Source: Paenibacillus sp. SYP-B3998
GTDB lineage: Bacteria; Bacillota; Bacilli; Paenibacillales; NBRC-103111
NCBI RefSeq assembly: GCF_010820665.1
Contig: NZ_JAAIKC010000006.1
Coordinates: 243,193-307,192, forward strand
Length of the DNA stretch: 64,000 nucleotides
Direction of reading: 5' to 3'
Positions 1 to 8,298 of the stretch are shown here, piece by piece. Position 1 is the first letter of the stretch, and every line of letters begins with the position of its first letter. A program made the position numbers and the translations under genes. The notes below the pieces were generated by a model. That model had not been told where the DNA came from, did not search any database, and was given only the letters and a program-made list of their open reading frames with translations.

Positions 1-633
1 CGCTACGTAGCCGTAAGATGCGCTTACCGACTCTGGCATACCCAACAAAAGCCTAGTTAAATACATAGGATGACAGCCGAGATCAATCAGCGCTCCACCC
101 CCGCATTGCTCTTCGTTGTAGAAATGTTCAGGCAGCCAACCATTGGGATTCGATGCTGTCGGGAGCCCCCCATTATGGGATAAACGAGTCCGAACCAACG
201 TGATTTGACCTAACAGCTCCTGCTCCAAAACGGCTTGAATCGCTTGGGTAGAGCCCGCATTCAGTCGTGGCAATGAAACCGTTAATTTGACACCAGCTTC
301 GGCAACAGCCTTTAAAATATCGTTCGCTTCCTGTAAGGTAGGAGCGATTACTTTTTCCGTGAAAATATGCTTGCCTGCTCGTGCCGCCTTGATAATAACT
401 TCGCGATGGTGGTTCGTCGGCGTATCGATGATGACCCCGTCAATCTCTGGATTAACAAGCAGTTCCTTTAGGTCCTCATAAAATGCAACCCCGCGCGCGG
501 TCGCCTCCGCTTGTCCTCTATCAGGCAGCTCATCCCACACGGCGACAATTTCGGTATTCGGATGTTCAACAGCTTGTTGCGCGTAGTCTCTTGCATGAAC
601 GTGCCAAAAGCTTAACATAGCTACTCTAATCAT
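1..633 (-). CDS. Gfo/Idh/MocA-family NAD(P)-dependent oxidoreductase (C-terminus beyond window)
   Basis: Only the first roughly 211 residues lie in the window; the gene runs off the left edge. Reading the minus strand gives an N-terminal Rossmann domain followed by an EKV segment (TEKVIAPT) at the place where the family has its conserved EKP, and then the start of the C-terminal substrate domain (GGGALIDLGCHP). These are the hallmarks of sugar or inositol dehydrogenase-like proteins, which oxidise or reduce a hydroxyl of a cyclic polyol or sugar with a nicotinamide cofactor. The ATG at 631-633 is preceded by a clear GGAGG site. The true substrate cannot be read from sequence, and the divergence from EKP is mild. 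Confidence in the family is high; substrate is unknown. Confidence 0.85.
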   Translation of the reverse strand, partial: MIRVAMLSFWHVHARDYAQQAVEHPNTEIVAVWDELPDRGQAEATARGVAFYEDLKELLVNPEIDGVIIDTPTNHHREVIIKAARAGKHIFTEKVIAPTLQEANDILKAVAEAGVKLTVSLPRLNAGSTQAIQAVLEQELLGQITLVRTRLSHNGGLPTASNPNGWLPEHFYNEEQCGGGALIDLGCHPMYLTRLLLGMPESVSASYGYVA

Positions 634-772
634 AAAATAACCTCCAAATAAGTGACTTGGGATTATTGTAGCATGTTAAGAGAGCTTGATAAATTTCAAA
701 TTAACGACAATCGGTAGTGCGATATTACGACACTTGGAGCCAGTTTTGAAATTAGCCTGATGGAAGGTGATC

Positions 773-1642
773 TTACTTCGTTACAGGTACAGTCTTAAAA
801 TATTCCTCAAGGGTTATCCCTTTCGAGACAATATCCTTCGATATTTCTGTCCCTACATAACGAATATGCCATGGCTCATATTGGTAGCCTGTAATTTCGG
901 CTTTGCCCTTCGGATAGCGAATGATAAAACCATACTCAGCTGCATGCTGTTCAACCCATTTTGCTTCTTTGGTTCCTCCAAAACAGTCTTCCGCTGCGCA
1001 CTTCCCATTGCTGCCTGTTACGTCGATAGCTAGTCCCGTTTCATGCTCGCTCGTTCCAGGAACGGCGCTGTACGTTTTCGCTTTTTCCTCCCCATCTTTC
1101 AGCACATATCTTTGAAAAACAGACTTCTGTGTTGCGTAAGATCGGTAAGCCGAGACACCTGCAAGATGGATTCCGTCCTTTTCAGCACCTGCAAAAAGTT
1201 TCTCTAATGCATCAGCCGCTGTTTTACGCATTTTACGCTTTTCAATTTTCTCTGAGAATACAAAAGCTACATCCGGGTACACCAAATCGGTTGGTTCATA
1301 TTCTGATGGCAATGAATTTTGCTTATTTACAAGCACAGAGAGGCTCTCTGGCTTAGCTATGACGGCAATGGCCCCATTTTTCCCAGTATTTGCGGATGGT
1401 GCCGGAGTAGCGCCTGGCTTTTGCGAAGCTTTAGTCGTTGGTGTCGGCGTTGCAGTTGATTTACTCGAAGGCGATACAGAAGGCGAAGCTGTGCTGGTTG
1501 TATTCGCAGTTGGGCTCGCAGATGAGCTGGCTGCCGCACTTTCTCCAGCTGAAGGCGTCGGTTCTGCCTTGGGACTGCCGCATCCTGAAAGTATCGTAAA
1601 CGCTGCAACAAGTACAAGCGTACCTTTCATTTTATTGTTCAT
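773..1642 (-). CDS. D-alanyl-D-alanine carboxypeptidase lipoprotein, VanY/DdcY family
   Basis: The 289-residue protein has a lipoprotein signal peptide (lipobox LSGC, Cys21), then about 65 residues of Ser/Thr/Pro/Ala linker that would span the wall, then a C-terminal VanY peptidase domain. The zinc-site motif SEHETGLAID and the downstream EPWHIRYVG segment are both intact, so the enzyme should trim the terminal D-Ala from peptidoglycan stem peptides on the outer membrane face. It is transcribed alone; the downstream gene is more than 100 nt away and no VanX/VanA partners are nearby, so wall maturation or recycling is more likely than glycopeptide resistance. Confidence 0.9.
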   Translation of the reverse strand: MNNKMKGTLVLVAAFTILSGCGSPKAEPTPSAGESAAASSSASPTANTTSTASPSVSPSSKSTATPTPTTKASQKPGATPAPSANTGKNGAIAVIAKPESLSVLVNKQNSLPSEYEPTDLVYPDVAFVFSEKIEKRKMRKTAADALEKLFAGAEKDGIHLAGVSAYRSYATQKSVFQRYVLKDGEEKAKTYSAVPGTSEHETGLAIDVTGSNGKCAAEDCFGGTKEAKWVEQHAAEYGFIIRYPKGKAEITGYQYEPWHIRYVGTEISKDIVSKGITLEEYFKTVPVTK

Positions 1643-1828
1643 GTTCTGAAAATCCTCCTCATTGTTGAAAACATTGCATATGGAATAGACTGCCCGGACG
1701 AGGAAAAAGTTTCATTACCTCCGAACGAAAAAAAGCCGCGAAACAAGGTTTGCGCCTCATTCGCAGCCTTCTCATATTTTATTCGTTCCCACATGACCTT
1801 TCAAGCCCCGAACTACCTAGTTCTATAT

Positions 1829-2074
1829 TTATGCTTGACTTGCCTGAATCGCTTGCTCCAGATCATTGATAATATCTTCGATCGCTTCCGTACCTACGGA
1901 AAGACGAATGAGCCCTTGAGTTAGAGACTTAGAATCTCCGACGTTGGCTAAATGGGAAAATAACTTCACTGTGTGAATCAGCTTTTTGCCAGCGTCGGCG
2001 CCGCCTTTAAATCCGAAGCTTAATATTGCACCCTGACCTTTTGACCGGGTGCTGTACACAGGAAAACAGCCCAC
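1829..2074 (-). pseudogene. Remnant of O-acetylhomoserine sulfhydrylase (Cys/Met metabolism PLP family), with internal deletion
   Basis: The 81-residue reading frame matches only the far C-terminus of O-acetylhomoserine/O-acetylserine sulfhydrylases: a GAILSFGFKGG block, KLFSHLANVGDSKSL, then directly GLIRLSVGTEAIEDIINDLEQA. In intact family members about 25 residues (the VIHPASTTH block) separate SKSL from the IRLSVG block, and the PLP-binding lysine domain lies far upstream; both are missing here. The piece therefore represents 5' truncation plus an in-frame internal deletion and should be inactive. No convincing ribosome site precedes it. The comparison rests on remembered family consensus. 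Confidence 0.75.
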
Positions 2075-2107
2075 TCCGAATGTTGGTTCAGAGCGAGCTG
2101 TTTTGTT

Positions 2108-2830
2108 TCAAAGAACCTTGGACAAGAAGGCTTTCGTTCGTTCTTGCTTTGAATGCTCAAAAATTTGCTGAGGTGTTCCTACTTCGACAATAACCCCTTG
2201 CTCCATGAACATGACGCGGTCGCCAACCTCACGAGCGAAGCCCATTTCATGCGTAACAACGACCATCGTCATACCCTCTTTTGCCAACTGCTTCATAACA
2301 GCCAATACTTCACCGACCATCTCAGGATCAAGGGCTGACGTCGGCTCGTCGAACAGCATAATCTTGGGTTCCATCGCAAGCGCTCTTGCAATCGCAACCC
2401 TTTGAGCTTGACCGCCGGAGAGCGAATCGGGAAGCGCATACGCTTTATCCGAAAGCCCAACTTTTTCAAGAAGTTCTAACGCCTTCTTCCGGGCTTTTTC
2501 TTCCGGCCATTTCCTCACTTGAAGCGGAGCTAGCATAATATTATCAATAACCTTCATATGTGGGAAAAGGTGAAACCGCTGGAACACCATACCTAGTTCC
2601 ATCCGAATTTCGTGAATCTTATGGGCTGAATCCATCAACGACTTGCCTTCAATGAGAATCGTTCCCCCATTCGGCTGCTCTAACAAGTTCAAACAACGGA
2701 GAAACGTTGATTTCCCTGAACCTGACGGTCCAATGACAACAAGAACCTCTTGATTTTGAATGTCCGCATTTATGTCTTTCAGGACGACATTATCTCCGAA
2801 CGATTTTTGTAAATTTCTTACTTCAATCAT
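2108..2830 (-). CDS. Polar amino acid ABC transporter, ATP-binding protein (GlnQ type)
   Basis: This ATPase energises uptake of a polar amino acid. Walker A (GPSGSGKST), the Q-loop ([13 protein letters not shown]), the signature [15 protein letters not shown] and Walker B ([14 protein letters not shown]) are all present and in order. I start it at [12 protein letters not shown] because this gives the usual 240-residue length; an ATG at 2839 is also possible, and the long frame to 2869 overlaps the upstream permease and has no better ribosome site. It is the third gene of a minus-strand binding protein-permease-ATPase operon (4379 down to 2108) and overlaps or abuts the permease end, suggesting coupled translation. 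Confidence 0.93.
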   Translation of the reverse strand: MIEVRNLQKSFGDNVVLKDINADIQNQEVLVVIGPSGSGKSTFLRCLNLLEQPNGGTILIEGKSLMDSAHKIHEIRMELGMVFQRFHLFPHMKVIDNIMLAPLQVRKWPEEKARKKALELLEKVGLSDKAYALPDSLSGGQAQRVAIARALAMEPKIMLFDEPTSALDPEMVGEVLAVMKQLAKEGMTMVVVTHEMGFAREVGDRVMFMEQGVIVEVGTPQQIFEHSKQERTKAFLSKVL

Positions 2831-2843
2831 TGCGCTCATCTTC

Positions 2844-3497
2844 CTACACTTTCCTTTCCAGATAAGCAAGCAGCTTGCTTAGGGAATAAGTAAGAATGAA
2901 ATAAATTAAGGCTGCTGTTAAGTAAGGCTCCCACACTTTAAAATACTGGCTTCGCATGGCGTTCGACCAATACATCAACTCTGGAGCCGCTATAACGGCG
3001 AAAAGCGATGAATCCTTCACTAGTACGATAAATTCATTACCGAATGGAGGAATCATCCGCTTGATCGCTTGCGGTAAAATAACGGATTTCATCGTTTGAA
3101 AATGTGTCATGCCCAGCGAATAAGACGCTTCCGTCTGCCCTCTATCAATAGACTGAATACCTGCTCTGAAGATTTCGGCCATATAGCCCGCAGAGTTCAA
3201 TGAGAGCGCAACGATAGAAGCCACAATCGGATTGGTCGTTCCCAAGAATAAAGGAACTACCCCGAAATGGACAAGAAGAATTTGTACTAGGAGTGGGGTA
3301 CCACGGAAGAAGTTGACGTACATACTCATTGGCCAGCGCAAATACCCTCGCGTTGACATTTTACCTAATCCGACACCCAGACCCAGAACAGATCCGAACA
3401 GAATGGAAAGAATGGATATACCTATGGTCCAAAGAGTTCCCTTAAGTAATAAGGGAATATACTCCACTATGATGTCAAAACGAAAACCCATATACAC
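2844..3497 (-). CDS. Polar amino acid ABC transporter permease (HisM/GlnP type)
   Basis: This is a 217-residue inner-membrane permease with about five hydrophobic segments and the family's cytoplasmic EAA loop near residues 140-165 ([25 protein letters not shown] is the region), which docks onto the ATPase. It begins with the typical N-terminal helix that leads into TLWTIGISI. It lies between the substrate-binding protein and the ATPase genes of the same operon. Family length and topology are normal; nothing indicates damage. The substrate (for example cystine, glutamine or arginine) cannot be determined. Confidence 0.92.
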   Translation of the reverse strand: MYMGFRFDIIVEYIPLLLKGTLWTIGISILSILFGSVLGLGVGLGKMSTRGYLRWPMSMYVNFFRGTPLLVQILLVHFGVVPLFLGTTNPIVASIVALSLNSAGYMAEIFRAGIQSIDRGQTEASYSLGMTHFQTMKSVILPQAIKRMIPPFGNEFIVLVKDSSLFAVIAAPELMYWSNAMRSQYFKVWEPYLTAALIYFILTYSLSKLLAYLERKV

Positions 3498-3536
3498 TTT
3501 CCTTTCATCCCCTATTTTGCTGTTTACAGAACAAAA

Positions 3537-3565
3537 GCATGCGCAAGGTTGAAGCCGCGCATGCT
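3537..3565 (-). terminator. Intra-operon hairpin between binding-protein and permease genes
   Basis: AGCATGCGC (3537-3545) and GCGCATGCT (3557-3565) form a perfect 9-bp stem with an 11-nt loop. Read on the minus strand it is followed by TTTGTTC, so it resembles a partial terminator or a 3'-end stabiliser. Such a hairpin downstream of the binding-protein gene would raise its transcript level over the permease and ATPase, as is common in ABC importer operons. Confidence 0.65.
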
Positions 3566-3575
3566 CGCCTAACTA

Positions 3576-4379
3576 TTATTTTTGTTCTAACAGCTTCTTG
3601 GTGTCCGGTTCTTGACCAAACCACTTTTTATATACTTTCGCGTAAGCTCCATTTTCAATCACCTTTTTGATCGCAGGATCAAGCTTCGCTTTCAACTCGC
3701 TCCCCTTAGGCAGCAAGATTCCATAATACTCGGAAACAAAGTTCTGAGGATCGGAGATCACTACAAACTTCTTGTTCGGATTGTTCTTCACATACTCGCG
3801 GACAATAGCGATATCAGCGACAAAAGCGTCGACACCATTCGAATCAAGCTCCATTAGCCCAAGTGTGTTGTTATCCAGACGTTTCAAAGATTTATTGTCT
3901 GCACCCAAGATTTTGGTCATCAGAATATCTGCCGTTGTAGAGATTTGCACAGCAACCTTTTTGTCTTTCAAATCCAATGCGCTTTTGATCGGGCTGCCTT
4001 CTTTGACCAAAATCATGTTTGTAGATTCAAAATACGGAGCTGAATAATCATAGCTTTGTTTACGATCATCCGTAATGGAAACACTGGCGATTCCACCTTG
4101 GTATTCCTTACCTTGCTGAACACTCGTCAGCATGGTATCCCAGCCAGTATTAACGATTTCATATGGAAGTCCCGCTTCTTTCATTACCTCACCCAGAAAA
4201 TCAATATCAAAGCCTGATACTTTGTCTTTATCCATAAATTCCATTGGCGCGTAAGCCGCATCTGTCGCAAATTTGTATTTCGTACCACCGCTTTGTTTAG
4301 TATCACCTTGTTTAGCACCGCACCCTGTAATTGCAAGTGTAAGAGCTAAGGCTATAACGAGAACATTTAATTTCTTCAA
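3576..4379 (-). CDS. Polar amino acid ABC transporter substrate-binding lipoprotein
   Basis: A family-3 solute-binding protein (SBP_bac_3). The signal peptide ends in a lipobox (ITGC), so the mature protein is anchored outside the membrane. The domain then runs from YKFATDAAYAPMEF through the GFDIDFLGEV block, which contacts the amino acid ligand, to the C-terminal YKKWFG motif. I place the start at the TTG at 4377-4379 because GGAGG lies 7 nt upstream; the longer frame to 4427 would put 16 non-signal residues before the signal peptide. It is the first gene of the importer operon and is separated from the permease by a hairpin. Confidence 0.9.
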   Translation of the reverse strand: MKKLNVLVIALALTLAITGCGAKQGDTKQSGGTKYKFATDAAYAPMEFMDKDKVSGFDIDFLGEVMKEAGLPYEIVNTGWDTMLTSVQQGKEYQGGIASVSITDDRKQSYDYSAPYFESTNMILVKEGSPIKSALDLKDKKVAVQISTTADILMTKILGADNKSLKRLDNNTLGLMELDSNGVDAFVADIAIVREYVKNNPNKKFVVISDPQNFVSEYYGILLPKGSELKAKLDPAIKKVIENGAYAKVYKKWFGQEPDTKKLLEQK

Positions 4380-4576
4380 CGCAATTCCTCCACGACTTTG
4401 TAAAATGTATGAATCATATTCTAACACCTGGTTAATAAAATAACAACGTTATAGCCATGCTGAAAAATCAGGAAAATGCAGGAAAATACAGGGTTTTAGC
4501 GTGTTTTACAATTGTCAGAATGATGCAATAGAGAACCCAAACGCTTTCGTCAACTGCGCGTAACTGAATTAAAAAA

Positions 4577-4602
4577 ACGTTGAGATCCGAGATCCCAACG
4601 TT
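4577..4602 (-). terminator. Rho-independent terminator after the DUF1805 gene
   Basis: AACGTTGAGATC and GATCCCAACGTT pair around a 2-nt loop with one mismatch; on the minus strand the stem is followed by a run of seven Ts. It lies just downstream of the 4627-4929 gene. Confidence 0.85.
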
Positions 4603-4626
4603 CGGTTTCGATAAGAAAACAACCCT

Positions 4627-4929
4627 TCACATCATTTTCAGAATCGCTTCTCGACCTGTCATTCCGGCAACAATTCCCAAATCTTCAGCTGTATATGTCA
4701 CAGATTCGAGTGGTGCCTCCAGGAGCTCTTCGATTGTCCGAACCCCCGTTGCCCTTGCTGCTACAATATTTCTATCTCTTAATCGTTCATTTAGCAGCCC
4801 TACATCAAGCGCGCCGCACATGATATATCCTTTGTCTGTTGTGACGACGAGCAACGTTGTCTTAGGCAGCTTCACTTCTATGGCTATGGCTGTATGTCCT
4901 TCAAGGAGAATCGGTTCTACGCGCATCAT
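4627..4929 (-). CDS. DUF1805 / YunC-family protein
   Basis: About 100 residues matching the Bacillus YunC type: an EPILLEGHTAIAIEVKLPKTTLLVV start, a central KGYIMCGALDVGLLN block and a conserved C-terminal half. The family is small, cytosolic and of unknown biochemical role. The frame extends to 4974, but the alignment to the family begins at the tandem ATG near 4929, and an AGGAG lies upstream although at an unusually long distance. It is followed by a good terminator and appears to be a single-gene unit. Confidence 0.75.
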   Translation of the reverse strand: MMRVEPILLEGHTAIAIEVKLPKTTLLVVTTDKGYIMCGALDVGLLNERLRDRNIVAARATGVRTIEELLEAPLESVTYTAEDLGIVAGMTGREAILKMM

Positions 4930-5073
4930 ACTCTGCACAGCTCCTCTTAGCAGTCTTAAGGACAGTATATGCACATGGTGCTAGTACGGTGTAACGAAAG
5001 TATCGGCCTTACAGGTTTATTTCCAATTACGTCATACAAGTTTGTCATTTTCTATCAAGAACTCATTCAAACG

Positions 5074-5358
5074 TTACTCCCCAAAATCAAACGCTAAGTA
5101 TAGTTTGTTCAAATGAAATATTTTTGCGCTTTTTCCTTCATAATTAGCTGCACAATCTTGAAGCATAAATGAAAAGACTTTTTCGCCTCTATTTTCAATC
5201 ATGTTCAAACTTTCATAAGAAGTCATTTCAAATTCAATAGAGTTACAGCTATGTTCTGTAACCTCTTTTACATGCGTATATCGGGTGACGCTTAATTTCT
5301 TTGATTCGGATTTTGTTTTATCGCAAAACAAATATAGATGAGCTAGTAACTGTGACAT
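5074..5358 (-). CDS. Hypothetical protein, 94 aa
   Basis: I do not recognise this protein. It has a GGAG site 8 nt before the ATG, which supports expression. The sequence is soluble and mixed alpha/beta in character, with a hydrophobic opening (QLLAHLYLF) and no signal peptide, membrane segment or obvious metal motif. It lies 18 nt downstream of the 64-residue gene on the same strand, so the two may form a small operon. No function is proposed. Confidence 0.5.
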   Translation of the reverse strand: MSQLLAHLYLFCDKTKSESKKLSVTRYTHVKEVTEHSCNSIEFEMTSYESLNMIENRGEKVFSFMLQDCAANYEGKSAKIFHLNKLYLAFDFGE

Positions 5359-5376
5359 CGGATAATCTCCTCTTCT

Positions 5377-5571
5377 TCAGACTTTATTCGAAGCCTTCGC
5401 TTGTCGTTTTGCTGCTTCCGCCTCTGGCTCGGTAAACCCTTCCTTCATCAACTGTTTTTTTATTTTTACGGCATATAGGTCTGCGCCCAATGCCAGTTCT
5501 GGCGTAAGGGCTCCTTTGTAACGATCAGCCATAGACGTGATTGCATTGTACAGCACAAGCTCTTTATCCAT
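5377..5571 (-). CDS. Hypothetical protein, 64 aa
   Basis: A small, charged, probably helical protein with a Lys/Ala-rich tail (EPEAEAAKRQAKASNK). A GGAGAG site precedes the ATG. It contains no motif that I recognise. The gene is immediately upstream of another small unknown gene on the same strand, and both lie in a quiet region bounded by a gap of about 300 nt (5572-5873) in which I see only an AT-rich promoter zone for the next, plus-strand gene. Confidence 0.5.
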   Translation of the reverse strand: MDKELVLYNAITSMADRYKGALTPELALGADLYAVKIKKQLMKEGFTEPEAEAAKRQAKASNKV

Positions 5572-5873
5572 ATTCTCTCTCCAGTATGAATCAGTTATTT
5601 TAGAATCAAATCATGTTAGCAAAATTCCACTTTGAATAATCCCTAGCTCAATTAAGCAATATTAAAACTTATAAAGGACAACTGTAATAGTAGCTGATTA
5701 CGGATTCTTAATCAAATATGTGAAATAGAAAAAGTTATGTTTTCCATTGTAACTTACATGTTTTTTAACCAGAAGCCGTTATTTCCAATATCATGTGAAA
5801 ATTGAGCTATTTTTGGTTATAATATAATGATATAGTTGAATACTGAGGATTTTATTTGGAGCAAGGAGGCCGT

Positions 5874-6368
5874 ATGAGTCAGACGAAAGCAAATGCGAAT
5901 CAAACCGGACATTTATTCACCGTAGAAATTTTAATTGAAGACGCCACCAATGGCCTTGCTTTGGAAAAGCTCCTTCATCTTTTAAATGCAAATACGATTA
6001 AAGATTATCAAATTATACAAGGAATTCAGCTCGGTAAGCTGATTGAGCTCAACGTGAAAAAAGAGAGCCATTCCGCACCACAGCATATTAAAAGGGCGAT
6101 CCCCGTGTCAGCGCCTGCTACTCAGGTAACTGCACCCCCAACGCCAATTCCTGCATCCGAAAAAATCATTGATCAGCTCGAGACCTTTAAAGCCAACAAT
6201 ACATTGATCCGATTAACTGTCATTAAAGCGAAGGGGATTAAATTGAATCTTCCTTGCCGCATTTTGAACTATGACAATAGCAGCCAGAATGTAACGGTTT
6301 ACCATGTGGATGAGAAAAAAGTATACTTGTTCAAATTAAACGAAATCGACGATTATGTAGCCTTCTAA
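5874..6368 (+). CDS. Conserved hypothetical protein with Sm/WYL-like C-terminal beta region
   Basis: The protein is about 164 residues from the ATG at 5874, which has an excellent GGAGG site (the frame opens 18 nt earlier). An N-terminal alpha/beta part (about 1-60) is joined by an Ala/Pro/Thr-rich linker (about 75-100) to a C-terminal beta-rich segment that ends KKVYLFKLNEIDDYV. That segment resembles a small SH3/Sm-type barrel, but this is structural guesswork. It is transcribed from its own promoter and shares a bidirectional terminator with the convergent GGDEF-EAL gene. Function unknown. Confidence 0.55.
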   Translation: MSQTKANANQTGHLFTVEILIEDATNGLALEKLLHLLNANTIKDYQIIQGIQLGKLIELNVKKESHSAPQHIKRAIPVSAPATQVTAPPTPIPASEKIIDQLETFKANNTLIRLTVIKAKGIKLNLPCRILNYDNSSQNVTVYHVDEKKVYLFKLNEIDDYVAF

Positions 6369-6372
6369 ACAA

Positions 6373-6420
6373 AATAGAAGAGGGAATCCTTCAGCTCTAC
6401 GGATACCCTCTTCTTCTATT
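6373..6420. terminator. Bidirectional terminator between convergent genes
   Basis: AGAAGAGGG-ATCC pairs with GGAT-CCCTCTTCT; A-runs and T-runs flank both sides. It separates the plus-strand 5874 gene from the minus-strand GGDEF-EAL gene whose stop codon lies inside its right flank. Confidence 0.85.
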
Positions 6421-8273
6421 TATTCGTGGGAAACAGCTGTTTGAGAGCTGCTGTGCAGCATGCCCTCAAGTTCCTGAGCACTCACTGGTGGACTAAACCA
6501 ATACCCTTGCACCTCATTGCAATGATTCTGGTGAAGGAAGCGAAGCTGGTCTTCTGTCTCCACCCCTTCAGCAATCACTTTCAAGTTCAAATGGTGCGTC
6601 ATAGCAATAATCGTGGCAACGATAGCTGCATCATTGGGATCCACCATAATATCGCGGACAAAAGAGCGATCAATCTTTAGCTTGTCGATCGGGAATTTTT
6701 TCAAATAATAAAGCGAGCTGTAACCTGTTCCGAAATCATCTATACTGACATTTACCCCAAGCTCCTTGAGCTCAAGCAAGGATTGTATGGCATGATCAAC
6801 ATCCATGGTCATACTTTCTGTAATTTCCAATTCCAGATACTTAGGATCTAATCCAGTCTGTTCCAGAACACGATTGATTTTCCCTTTAAGATTGTGCTGA
6901 AAAAATTGGCGCATAGATAGATTAACCGAAATCGGTATCATCGAGAAGCCTTGATTTTGCCAAGCTTTATTTTGTTTGCACGCGGCGCGCAGCACCCATT
7001 CGCCTATCGGGACAATCAGCCCTGAATCTTCTGCCAACGGGATAAAATGATTAGGCATAACGATTCCACGCTCGGGGTGCGCCCATCGAATAAGGGCTTC
7101 GACCCCAACGATACGCCCGCTTTCAATGTCCACCTGTGGTTGATAATATAAGATAAACTCATCGCCAGTGATTGCTTTACGCAGTTCATTTTCCAACTTC
7201 AAGCGATTCAGCGAGACCGACTTCATATCCGTATTAAAGATTTGAAAGTCATTACGCCCCTTCTCCTTAGCTCTAGCCAGCGCGATATCCGCATATTTCA
7301 TCAACATCTCCGCATCCTCTGATTCTTCCGAGGAAATGGCAATTCCAATGCTTGCAGTCACGTGGAGCTCGTATTGCTCAAGTCGAAATGGTTCCTCCAG
7401 TACCCGATTGATACTTGCTACTAGGGCAATTGCATCATTCGCATCAGCTGCATTGGTAAAGAAGAAAGCGAACTCATCACCCCCGGTACGAGCAAGAAAA
7501 TCGTTTTCTGTTATGCATCTTGTGAAACGTTCAGCCAATTGAAGCAGCAGCATATTCCCATAATCATGGCCGAAGCTGTCATTTACAAGCTTGAATCGAT
7601 CAATGTCCAAGTAAAATACGGCTAGCTTTTGACCGAAAGCTCTCGTCATATTTAAAGTCTCATTCAATTGATCCTTGAACATCCGGCGATTGGGCAGCCC
7701 TGTCATATCATCATAATAAGCCATGTACCGAATTTGCTCGTCTCCGCGCTTACGCTCCGTTATGTCTTGACAAATGAGTATACTCCCATTGGTTTCAGGC
7801 TGAATGACGACAGGCACGGCAGTAATATGTAAATCCACCCTATATCCACTTTTATGAAGCACAGCGGTTTCAAAGGTAACGGGGATGCCTCCCCTAACTC
7901 GCGCTAAATACCCCATAGTTGAACCGGAGTACTCCCCTGTCACATAGGAAGCAAACGGTTGATGCATCAATTCATTGACCGAATAGCCCAAAATGCTCTC
8001 CGCGGCATGATTAATTCGAATAAACTTCCCTTGCTCATCAAAGATTCCGATGGCATTCGGATTATGATCAAATAAGGAATCCAATACGCTTTGATGATCA
8101 TGCTGATCGACAGCTTGGTGATTGGATGCTTCCGTCCTTCTTTTGCTCCTAAACAGTAAAATGATCAGTAACAGCGAGGCAAGAATACAAATCCACGCAG
8201 CAAACGGTTTTATGTATAGGCTTCCGAATATGACGAGAAATAAATACCCGCCTACATATACCCGCTTTCTCAC
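6420..8273 (-). CDS. Membrane-anchored PAS-GGDEF-EAL cyclic-di-GMP signalling protein
   Basis: A 617-residue protein with two N-terminal membrane segments (about 7-45), a PAS domain (about 65-175), a GGDEF domain (about 185-345) and an EAL domain (about 360-605). The GGDEF signature is intact (ARTGGDEFAFFF), as are the phosphodiesterase signatures EALIRW and DDFGTGYSS. It could therefore make or break c-di-GMP, the balance being set by its PAS sensor, or be biased to one activity. It lies 26 nt downstream of a PAS histidine kinase gene on the same strand, so the two sensors are probably co-transcribed. Confidence 0.93.
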   Translation of the reverse strand: MRKRVYVGGYLFLVIFGSLYIKPFAAWICILASLLLIILLFRSKRRTEASNHQAVDQHDHQSVLDSLFDHNPNAIGIFDEQGKFIRINHAAESILGYSVNELMHQPFASYVTGEYSGSTMGYLARVRGGIPVTFETAVLHKSGYRVDLHITAVPVVIQPETNGSILICQDITERKRGDEQIRYMAYYDDMTGLPNRRMFKDQLNETLNMTRAFGQKLAVFYLDIDRFKLVNDSFGHDYGNMLLLQLAERFTRCITENDFLARTGGDEFAFFFTNAADANDAIALVASINRVLEEPFRLEQYELHVTASIGIAISSEESEDAEMLMKYADIALARAKEKGRNDFQIFNTDMKSVSLNRLKLENELRKAITGDEFILYYQPQVDIESGRIVGVEALIRWAHPERGIVMPNHFIPLAEDSGLIVPIGEWVLRAACKQNKAWQNQGFSMIPISVNLSMRQFFQHNLKGKINRVLEQTGLDPKYLELEITESMTMDVDHAIQSLLELKELGVNVSIDDFGTGYSSLYYLKKFPIDKLKIDRSFVRDIMVDPNDAAIVATIIAMTHHLNLKVIAEGVETEDQLRFLHQNHCNEVQGYWFSPPVSAQELEGMLHSSSQTAVSHE

Positions 8274-8298
8274 AGGTTATCCTCCTTTTACTGCTCGT

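Noticed and set aside
1690..1790. Possible terminator after the VanY upstream region
   Set aside because: The arms near AAAAAAAGCCGCGAA do not pair well enough to call a hairpin.
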